Positions 1-4,656 of a stretch of DNA of 7,552 nucleotides are shown one piece after another (within the stretch, counting starts at the first letter, position 1; the number at the start of each line of letters is the position of its first letter). The notes under the pieces were generated by a model. The model was not told the DNA's origin. It saw only the letters and a program-made list of their open reading frames with translations, and ran no database searches. Made by a program: the position numbers and the translations under genes. Source of the stretch: Clostridia bacterium (GTDB lineage: Bacteria; Bacillota; Clostridia; Christensenellales; Borkfalkiaceae); assembly GCA_017504065.1 (NCBI GenBank), contig JAFVRU010000190.1:1-7552 (forward strand). The letters are read 5' to 3'.

Positions 1-112
1 AGAAGACGAGCACCGAAAGGTTTGATGGGCGACCGCTCGTTTAGGTTAAGGAAATACAGACATTTTAAAGTGTAACGTGATCCTTATGCCGCCGCGGCGT
101 AAGGGATTTTTT
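1..112 (+). promoter_or_regulatory. L10-type ribosomal protein leader (5' end cut by window)
   Basis: This is the untranslated leader of rplJ-rplL. Seen: ACGAGC (6-11) pairs with GCTCGT (35-40), enclosing ACC-GAAA-GGT (12-21), a GNRA-capped mini-hairpin. TTAGG (41-45) is free and probably pairs with bases upstream of the window. TAAGGA (47-52) is complementary to TCCTTA (81-86), the 5' arm of the downstream terminator hairpin, so two exclusive folds exist. Known: in Bacillus the L10(L12)4 complex binds the rplJ leader, stabilises an anti-antiterminator and promotes termination. The position, stem layout and competing pairing fit that mechanism. Inference: excess L10(L12)4 shuts down its own operon here. 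I could not resolve a kink-turn with certainty. Confidence 0.72.
80..112 (+). terminator. Attenuator hairpin in the rplJ leader
   Basis: ATCCTTATGCCG (80-91) pairs with CGGCGTAAGGGAT (95-107), with one bulged G and one G-T wobble, closed by a 3-nt loop and followed by a T run (107-112). It lies only 32 nt before the rplJ start codon, so it is a regulated leader terminator and not the end of an upstream gene. Its 5' arm can pair instead with TAAGGA at 47-52, giving an antiterminator. Confidence 0.8.
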
Positions 113-144
113 ATGTCAGGCGGAAACGCTTAAAGGAGGTAATT

Positions 145-648
145 ATGTCGGCGAATATAGAAGCTAAAAAACAAATCGTAGAAGAAATCAAGGCAAAAAT
201 CTCTTCCAGCAAATCGATCGTGCTTGCGGATTACAACAAGCTCACGGTTTTGGAAGTAACGGCGTTGAGAAACAAATTCAAAGAAGCGAACTGCGAATAC
301 AAGGTATACAAGAACACGCTTGTTAGAAAGGCGTTCAACGAACTCGGTATCACCGATTTCGACAACGACTTAAACGGTACGACCGCAACGGTATTCTGTG
401 CGGACGAAACGAGCGGCGCTGCAGTATTTGCAAAGGAAACGAAAGCGAACCCTGCGTTGGTGGACAAGATCGTTCCCAAGTGCGCTTACGTTGAAAACAA
501 GTATCTCGACAAAGCGGGCGTTAAAGAACTCTCGGCAATTCCTTCCAAGGAAATCCTTATTGCGAAGATGCTCGGTTGCTTGCAATCTTCCTTGTCCAAG
601 TTTGTATACGTATTGGACAGCATTGCGAAAGCAAAAGAAAGCAACTAA
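145..648 (+). CDS. rplJ: 50S ribosomal protein L10
   Basis: L10 anchors the ribosomal stalk: its N-terminal domain binds 23S rRNA near L11 and its C-terminal helix binds L7/L12 dimers. The protein has 167 aa, a normal length for the family. The N-terminal part shows the typical pattern around SKSIVLADYNKLTVLEVTAL (residues about 23-42), then EYKVYKNTLVRKAF (about 51-64) and LNGTTATVF. The C-terminal part SKEILIAKMLGCLQSSLSKFV is the helix that carries L7/L12. The start is fixed by a strong AAAGGAGGT at 132-140, four bases before the ATG. It is the first gene in the window of an operon with rplL, 47 bases downstream. Expression is probably controlled by the leader attenuator. Nothing is truncated. 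Confidence 0.97.
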   Translation: MSANIEAKKQIVEEIKAKISSSKSIVLADYNKLTVLEVTALRNKFKEANCEYKVYKNTLVRKAFNELGITDFDNDLNGTTATVFCADETSGAAVFAKETKANPALVDKIVPKCAYVENKYLDKAGVKELSAIPSKEILIAKMLGCLQSSLSKFVYVLDSIAKAKESN

Positions 649-654
649 AAATTC

Positions 655-679
655 TTATTAAAAATCATTATTAAAAATC
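655..679 (+). repeat. 12-bp tandem repeat between rplJ and rplL
   Basis: TTATTAAAAATC occurs at 655-666 and again at 668-679, separated by one A. It fills the spacer just upstream of the rplL ribosome binding site and looks like a recent short tandem duplication. An effect on spacing or an unstructured, ribosome-friendly linker is possible but not shown. Confidence 0.85.
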
Positions 680-695
680 GGAGGATTAAACAATT

Positions 696-1067
696 ATGGA
701 CGCACAAAAACTCATTGAAGAAGTAAAATCTATGACCGTTCTTGAATTGAACGAACTTGTAAAAGCATTAGAAGCAGAATTCGGCGTAAGCGCAGCAGCT
801 CCCGTAGCAGCAGGCGCAGCAGCAGGCGCAGCGGAAGCAGCTCCCGCAGCAGAAGAAAAGACGGAATTCGACGTTGTATTGAAGGACATCGGTCCCAACA
901 AGATCGCGATCATCAAAGTTGTTCGCGAAGCTACGGGTCTTGGCCTTGCAGACGCGAAGAAAGCTGTCGAAGCTATGGGTACGATCAAAGAAAACGCTCC
1001 CAAGGCGGATGCGGAAGCTTTGGTTGCGAAGCTCAAGGAAAACGGCGCTACGGCGGAACTCAAATAA
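696..1067 (+). CDS. rplL: 50S ribosomal protein L7/L12
   Basis: L7/L12 is the multicopy acidic stalk protein that recruits and stimulates translational GTPases (EF-Tu, EF-G, IF2). The protein has 123 aa, as usual. It has the N-terminal dimerisation and L10-binding helices (about residues 1-32, including MTVLELNELVKALEAEFGV), an Ala/Pro/Gly-rich flexible hinge (about 33-52) and the conserved C-terminal domain (about 53-123). The C-terminal domain contains EFDVVLKDIGPNKIAIIKVV, REATGLGLADAKKAVE and a terminal LKENGATAELK. The ribosome binding site GGAGG is at 680-684, with an 11-nt spacer. The hinge is encoded by repetitive GCA-rich codons. The gene is cotranscribed with rplJ and followed directly by a terminator, not by rpoB. 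Confidence 0.98.
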   Translation: MDAQKLIEEVKSMTVLELNELVKALEAEFGVSAAAPVAAGAAAGAAEAAPAAEEKTEFDVVLKDIGPNKIAIIKVVREATGLGLADAKKAVEAMGTIKENAPKADAEALVAKLKENGATAELK

Positions 1068-1089
1068 GTTTTTTAGCATTCAACGACAG

Positions 1090-1122
1090 AAAAAGCGAGT
1101 GTCTTATGACATTCGCTTTTTT
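1090..1122 (+). terminator. Intrinsic terminator after rplL
   Basis: AAAAGCGAGTGTC (1091-1103) pairs with GACATTCGCTTTT (1108-1120) around a 4-nt loop TTAT, with one G-T wobble, and ends in a T run to 1122. It lies 23 bases after the rplL stop codon and closes the rplJL operon. Confidence 0.92.
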
Positions 1123-1213
1123 GTAGTTTTTCGTTCAGACGGCTTCTCAGGATCCGTTTTAGATCTTTGCAGAGAGAAATCGATAAAAATGCTTGAAAAG
1201 CCCTTAAAAGTAC

Positions 1214-1242
1214 TTGACGGAACGGCAAATAAAAGGTAAAAT
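1214..1242 (+). promoter_or_regulatory. Sigma-A-type promoter of the cyclophilin-like lipoprotein gene
   Basis: TTGACG (1214-1219) and TAAAAT (1237-1242) are separated by exactly 17 bases, giving a good vegetative promoter. The predicted transcript starts near 1249, leaving a leader of about 57 nt before the ATG at 1306. The rest of the 1123-1305 spacer shows no gene. Confidence 0.75.
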
Positions 1243-1305
1243 ATAAAGTGTGAAAAAGTAGGCGGACTCATTTAAAACGAAACGTCTGAGAAGAAGGAGA
1301 AATTT

Positions 1306-2190
1306 ATGTTCGGTAAAACCTTAAAGAAAATTACGTGCTGCGCGTTGGCGGCGGTTGGCGCGTTTGCATGCGCGGGGACTATGACGGCTTGCGAAACGTC
1401 GCACCCTGAAGTGCAGATTCAAATTGAATTCAACGACACGACGTACAAATTAAATTATAAATTATACAGAAAGATTGCGCCTTCTACGGTAGAGCATTTC
1501 CTTTGGCTTGCCGATAACGGTTATTACGACGGGCTTTGCGTACACGACTACGACGTGAGCGGATCGAAAATGTACACGGGCGGCTACACGTATTCCGCTG
1601 AAGAATCGTTGTACGGCGGGTTGACCTATAAGAAATACTACGACGTGATTGCAACGTATTCCAACTACGAAAAATTCCCGACCAGCGTTTGGAGAAACAG
1701 CGACAAGAGCAACCCCTTGTATACGCTCGTAGGGGAATTTGACAGCAACGACTTCACCGTGGAAAGCGACGCTTTACAGGAATCTTTCGGCTCGTTGACT
1801 ATGTATTATACGTCGAAAACGATCACCGACAGCGTGTACGTGCCGTATCAAAAGAAATCCAGAAAAGGGGAAATGCGCCGCGTAGCGTACAAATACAACA
1901 GCGCGACTTCGATGTTCTATATCTCCTTGACGGAAACGGATAAGACGAACGCGGGATATTGCACGTTCGCAACGTTAAAGAGCGGTAGCGTGGACGACTT
2001 GGAAGATTTGCAAGCGGCAATCAACGAGTATATTGCGGCGAATTATGACGAAAAAGAAGATTTCGTTGCAAAGGAATCGGTAATCGTGGACAAAGACGAC
2101 GCGTTTATCGGCGACAGAACGAATACGGCAACGTATGACATTCCCCAAGAACCGATTATTATTAAGTCGGTAAAAGTGAAAAAATATTAA
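1306..2190 (+). CDS. Cyclophilin-like lipoprotein, probably catalytically inactive
   Basis: The 294-aa protein starts with a signal peptide: a positive N-terminus (K4, K7, K8), a hydrophobic stretch (about 11-24) and a lipobox-like MTAC ending at Cys29, so it is probably lipid-anchored outside the membrane. From about residue 36 it follows the cyclophilin-type peptidyl-prolyl isomerase pattern: a family-like segment RKIAPSTVEHFLWLADNGYYDG, then VHDYD where active enzymes have FHRVI, KMYTGG where they have FMxQGG, later GEFDSN, SFGSLTMYY, TSMFYISL and YCTFATL. The catalytic Arg, Phe, Gln and His positions appear replaced by Asp, Lys, Thr and Tyr, and there is an insertion of about 60 residues between the two halves. 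The fold is probably kept as a binding or chaperone module with no isomerase activity. AAGGAG at 1294-1299 supports the start. It is a monocistronic unit. Confidence 0.78.
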   Translation: MFGKTLKKITCCALAAVGAFACAGTMTACETSHPEVQIQIEFNDTTYKLNYKLYRKIAPSTVEHFLWLADNGYYDGLCVHDYDVSGSKMYTGGYTYSAEESLYGGLTYKKYYDVIATYSNYEKFPTSVWRNSDKSNPLYTLVGEFDSNDFTVESDALQESFGSLTMYYTSKTITDSVYVPYQKKSRKGEMRRVAYKYNSATSMFYISLTETDKTNAGYCTFATLKSGSVDDLEDLQAAINEYIAANYDEKEDFVAKESVIVDKDDAFIGDRTNTATYDIPQEPIIIKSVKVKKY

Positions 2191-2200
2191 GTTGAATACG

Positions 2201-2240
2201 AAAAAACTCCCGTCGGAATTATTCCGACGGGAGTTTTTTT
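2201..2240. terminator. Bidirectional terminator between convergent genes
   Basis: A perfect 18-bp stem pairs 2201-2218 with 2222-2239 around a 3-nt loop (TTA). The core is CTCCCGTCGGAA / TTCCGACGGGAG, flanked by six A on the left and seven T on the right, so it can terminate in both directions. It ends the lipoprotein gene on the plus strand and the 77-aa gene on the minus strand, whose stop codon is 13 bases away. Confidence 0.95.
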
Positions 2241-2252
2241 GTCCTAAAATGA

Positions 2253-2486
2253 TTAAGAGTTCGCTTTTAACCAAGCGTCTTTTTTCTCTGCGCCCATACG
2301 GGTAATGTTCTCTACGGGATACTTGCTGTCCGCGCCGCCGTTGGTGTACAGAAAAAACGCGCCGCTTTCCGTTTGATATAAACTTTCTTCATATCCGTCG
2401 GACGAGCCGTAAAATCCGTACGTTACCTTTTTGATGAGCGTAGAAGTTTCCGTGTCATAAACTTTTTTACAGATAATTTTTTGCAT
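2253..2486 (-). CDS. Conserved small protein of unknown function (FLYxxGGxxSKY motif)
   Basis: The protein has 77 aa, is soluble, and has no signal peptide or membrane segment. It begins MQKIICKKVYDTET and continues with YGFYGSSDGYEESLYQTESGAFFLYTNGGADSKY. The pattern KxYDTET - EExLYxxxxGxFFLYxxGGxxSKY resembles small uncharacterised proteins that I recall from Clostridia, often encoded near mobile or phage-like genes; its function is not known to me. The start is placed at 2486 because AAGGAG (complement of 2493-2498) lies six bases upstream. An in-frame ATG 11 codons earlier (2519) has no ribosome binding site and lies next to or upstream of the predicted transcription start. It is convergent with the lipoprotein gene and driven by its own near-consensus promoter. 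Confidence 0.82.
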   Translation of the reverse strand: MQKIICKKVYDTETSTLIKKVTYGFYGSSDGYEESLYQTESGAFFLYTNGGADSKYPVENITRMGAEKKDAWLKANS

Positions 2487-2521
2487 ATTGTTCTCCTTTT
2501 TGTATTTATTAAACCGCACTT

Positions 2522-2550
2522 ATTATACAATACGCGCGGTGGAAAGTCAA
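2522..2550 (-). promoter_or_regulatory. Near-consensus promoter of the 77-aa protein gene
   Basis: Reading the minus strand, TTGACT (complement of 2545-2550), a 17-base spacer and a perfect TATAAT (complement of 2522-2527). The predicted start is near 2515, giving a short leader of about 29 nt that holds the AAGGAG site. It is among the strongest-looking promoters in the window. Confidence 0.85.
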
Positions 2551-2580
2551 CCGAAACGCCGATCAAAACTATAGGGAAAT

Positions 2581-3477
2581 TTAACCACGTACGTCGGTGA
2601 TCTTTCCGTCTATTGTTTCCACGGTATAGTACGCCGCTTCGTACAATCGGGGCTTCTTTTGACGGAGTAGCCCGTAAACGCTTGGGTCGCGCGTTAAAAT
2701 CACGCTCTCAAATTCCCCTAAAAACGCACGGAGTTTTTCTGCGTCGGGCTGTAACTCGTCGGATAGGAATTGCGCGTAGTCCGCGCCGATGCGTACGCTT
2801 TCGAGAAAGACGTAGGGGAGTAACGACTGCGCGGCGTTCGGTTCGGCAACCGCTTGGCGAATGGTCATACGCTTGCGTTCACAGCCTTTTTCCGTGAGCG
2901 CCCAAACGCAGTCCGCCGTTCTACCCAAGCAATCGGACAGGGGCAGGGTTGCGTGCAACTCGTTTTCCACAAAGGTATAGGCGAGCGTTTCTTCTAAAAA
3001 GACGCATTTCGCCGTTTTGGTGTACGCGGCAAGCCGATTTTGCCCTTCTACGAAATACAAACCGCCGTGTTCGGACAGGGTCGCATTTTCAAATGTGGGG
3101 GGCAGGGTTGCGTTGAAAAAGGAATTTTCCCATTCAACAGAGAGCTGCAGCGCGCCTTGTTGGAAAAGCGTAACCAAAACGTCTTGGAAACGCGCTTGCG
3201 CAATTACGCGCAAAGAGAATTCCTTGGGTGGGAAATCCCGCGCGTAGACGGCAATCCCGTCCGCGAGCAAATACACTTCGCACCCGTCCGGCGGGGTAAA
3301 TCGTAGATCTTCGGTGAGAAAGAACCCGATCGGCAGCGCGTTTTCGGGGGTAAACTCCGCGAAAATACGGTCTTGCAAGGACAGCTCGACAAACCGTTCG
3401 AAACGGTCGGTCGCGCCAAAATATACGCCGTTGAGCTTCAATGCGCAAGGCAAAGCGGATAAAAAATAAATTTTCAT
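2581..3477 (-). CDS. Uncharacterised 298-aa protein
   Basis: I do not recognise this protein. It has no convincing signal peptide or lipobox; the N-terminus MKIYFLSALPCALKLNGVYFG is hydrophobic but interrupted by Lys and Asn. The first 90 residues look beta-rich (LNGVYFG, RFVELSLQD, IFAEFTPENALPIGFFLTE, EVYLLADGIAVYARDFPP), perhaps a small beta-sandwich module. A middle region (about 90-190) alternates strands and turns (GGLYFVEGQNRLAAYT). The C-terminal third is more helical (ESVRIGADYAQFLSDELQPDAEKLRAF) and ends YYTVETIDGKITDVRG. Coding is supported by a long uninterrupted frame and biased codon use. There is no good ribosome binding site before ATG 3477; a TATAGT box six bases before it suggests a leaderless or very short-leader mRNA. 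No terminator is visible between it and the downstream 77-aa gene, so read-through is possible. Confidence 0.78.
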   Translation of the reverse strand: MKIYFLSALPCALKLNGVYFGATDRFERFVELSLQDRIFAEFTPENALPIGFFLTEDLRFTPPDGCEVYLLADGIAVYARDFPPKEFSLRVIAQARFQDVLVTLFQQGALQLSVEWENSFFNATLPPTFENATLSEHGGLYFVEGQNRLAAYTKTAKCVFLEETLAYTFVENELHATLPLSDCLGRTADCVWALTEKGCERKRMTIRQAVAEPNAAQSLLPYVFLESVRIGADYAQFLSDELQPDAEKLRAFLGEFESVILTRDPSVYGLLRQKKPRLYEAAYYTVETIDGKITDVRG

Positions 3478-3482
3478 AGTTT

Positions 3483-3488
3483 ACTATA
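3483..3488 (-). promoter_or_regulatory. Candidate -10 box immediately upstream of the 298-aa gene
   Basis: On the minus strand TATAGT (complement of 3483-3488) is followed by five bases and then the ATG at 3477, so a transcript would start at or beside the start codon. No good -35 hexamer lies 16-18 bases further upstream, which weakens the call. Confidence 0.35.
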
Positions 3489-3566
3489 TTCTTTTCTTTT
3501 GAAAAAATGTATAAAAGGAGAAGAATGCGTAAATAATTTCCCCAAAGCAATGCTTGGAGGTAAATT

Positions 3567-4226
3567 ATGAATAAAATCAACGGTTACACGGAAGAAGAAG
3601 CGAAAACTTTGGTGGATTTTATCAAGGAAGGCAAACAAAAAGGCAAAACGCTTACTTATTTGTTCGAGTTGTACGGCATGCGGCACGGCAGAGCAAAGGG
3701 TAGCGTGCGGAATTACTATTATACACTCATGAAAAACGAAAAGGGCGACGAGCGTATCGTCCGACTTTTGGACGGCGCGTCGTTGTCGGTGGAAAAAATT
3801 CGGGAATTCACCGAAGAAGAAACGGACGCCGCGCTTCGGAACATTTTAGCGGAAAAGAGCAAAGGTTTCTCCGTTCGAAAAGCCATTTATAACCTTGCGG
3901 GCGGCGACGATAAACTCACGTTGCGTTTGCAAAACAAGTACCGTAACGTACTCAAAAAACAACCGGAACGAATCGCGGAAATCGCGACGGAAATGGGGCT
4001 TGAGGAAGAAGCGGAACGGGTAATGCGCAAGCGCGCAGCACAGTCCCGCGCTCCTGAAAACAGAATGCAGCTCCCCGAACGGGATTTGCTTCGCCGCCGT
4101 TTGGAAAACGAGATCAACGCGTTATACGATCGGCTTGCGCAGGCTTTGAAAGCGGAAAACGAACGCCTTCGCGCGGAAAATTCCCGATTAAAAGAAGAAA
4201 ACGCCGCGTTACAATTGCAAAATTGA
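3567..4226 (+). CDS. Putative DNA-binding protein with two Myb-like repeats and a leucine zipper
   Basis: The 219-aa cytoplasmic protein contains two homologous segments. Repeat 1 (about 7-56) starts YTEEEAKTLVDFIKEG and ends NYYYTLMK. Repeat 2 (about 81-131) starts FTEEETDAALRNILAEKSKG and ends NKYRNVLKK. Both share (Y/F)TEEE, a basic helix with KxxxR and a final YxxxLxK, which looks like the Myb/SANT-type or RsfA-like helix-turn-helix pattern, though this is a judgement by eye. A basic linker follows (MRKRAAQSR, about 153-161). A C-terminal coiled coil (about 172-217) has leucines at 194, 201, 208 and 215 in perfect heptads. The likely role is a dimeric transcription regulator or nucleoid-associated protein; targets are unknown. 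GGAGGT at 3556-3561 supports the start. It is divergent from the 298-aa gene, with 89 bases between them. Confidence 0.78.
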   Translation: MNKINGYTEEEAKTLVDFIKEGKQKGKTLTYLFELYGMRHGRAKGSVRNYYYTLMKNEKGDERIVRLLDGASLSVEKIREFTEEETDAALRNILAEKSKGFSVRKAIYNLAGGDDKLTLRLQNKYRNVLKKQPERIAEIATEMGLEEEAERVMRKRAAQSRAPENRMQLPERDLLRRRLENEINALYDRLAQALKAENERLRAENSRLKEENAALQLQN

Positions 4227-4232
4227 CGTAAC

Positions 4233-4273
4233 AAAAGAAAGCCGAGCGGAATTTTCTGCTCGGCTTTCTTTTT
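4233..4273. terminator. Bidirectional terminator between convergent genes
   Basis: AAAAGAAAGCCGAGC (4233-4247) pairs perfectly over 15 bp with GCTCGGCTTTCTTTT (4258-4272), with a 10-nt loop. T-rich sequence follows on the plus strand and A-rich sequence precedes it, so it can serve both the regulator gene, which ends at 4226, and the minus-strand gene that ends at 4284. Confidence 0.92.
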
Positions 4274-4283
4274 ATCAACTTGG

Positions 4284-4511
4284 TTATTTTTTCTCCGATT
4301 TTTTGGTCTTTTTCTCGTCTTTTTCAACTTCTTCGGCGATTTTTTGCGCGCCTTTTTCGCACTTTTTGATCTTTTCGTCGATCATTTGGTCAAGCTTGGC
4401 TTGCGCTTCTTCCTGTCCTTTGCGGACGAGCGTACGCATTTTATAATTATTGGTAACAAGCAAAGCGCCGCCAATGCAGCCGAGAACCATACCGATTGCA
4501 AATTTTTCCAT
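4284..4511 (-). CDS. YtxH-like small membrane protein
   Basis: The protein has 75 aa. The N-terminal segment FAIGMVLGCIGGALLVTNN (about 4-22) is one Gly-rich membrane helix, followed by YKMRTLVRKGQEEAQAKLDQ and a very long charged, probably coiled tail ending in a Lys/Glu-rich stretch (EKDEKKTKKSEKK). This layout matches YtxH-type envelope proteins, which are small and poorly characterised; assignment is by architecture rather than by a diagnostic motif. A strong GGGAGGT (complement of 4518-4524) precedes the ATG. A 14-bp inverted repeat lies just upstream (4526-4539). It is divergent from ruvX and convergent with the zipper protein. The promoter was not identified with confidence. Confidence 0.75.
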   Translation of the reverse strand: MEKFAIGMVLGCIGGALLVTNNYKMRTLVRKGQEEAQAKLDQMIDEKIKKCEKGAQKIAEEVEKDEKKTKKSEKK

Positions 4512-4525
4512 CTTTTAACCTCCCG

Positions 4526-4539
4526 CGAGTACTTACTCG
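4526..4539. repeat. 14-bp inverted repeat next to the ribosome binding site of the YtxH-like gene
   Basis: CGAGTA-CT-TACTCG is a perfect dyad two bases upstream of the ribosome binding site of the minus-strand gene. In the RNA it could form a 5-bp hairpin with a 4-nt loop; in DNA it could be an operator half-site pair. Role unproven. Confidence 0.6.
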
Positions 4540-4621
4540 TTTTCCTAAAGTATGCGCGGAACGGAAACTGTTTATACCGTTTGAAAAAATTACGGAAAAG
4601 CAAAATATTTCCTGAAAACAA

Positions 4622-4650
4622 TGGACAAAGCGCGGGTTTTATTGTATAAT
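4622..4650 (+). promoter_or_regulatory. Promoter of ruvX placed for a leaderless transcript
   Basis: TGGACA (4622-4627, five of six consensus bases), a 17-base spacer and a perfect TATAAT (4645-4650). The ruvX ATG begins at 4657, the seventh base after the -10 box, exactly where transcription would be expected to start. No Shine-Dalgarno sequence is present between the -10 box and the ATG. Confidence 0.8.
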
Positions 4651-4656
4651 AGAATT

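Noticed and set aside
787..860. GCA-rich repetitive stretch in rplL as a possible simple repeat element
   Set aside because: It encodes the Ala-rich flexible hinge found in all L7/L12 proteins, so coding constraint explains it.
2487..2519. Longer start for the 77-aa protein at 2519
   Set aside because: It has no ribosome binding site and lies next to or upstream of the predicted transcription start. AAGGAG sits correctly before the ATG at 2486.
3134..3580. Overlapping minus-strand frame of 148 codons
   Set aside because: It runs in a different frame of the same strand as the 298-aa gene and has no ribosome binding site; its Arg- and Phe-rich sequence looks non-coding.
4621..4656. Longer ruvX start at ATG 4621
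   Set aside because: The extra 12 codons overlap the -35 and -10 boxes, lack a ribosome binding site and do not match the usual RuvX N-terminus, which begins close to the AFDIGxxRIGVAVSD motif.
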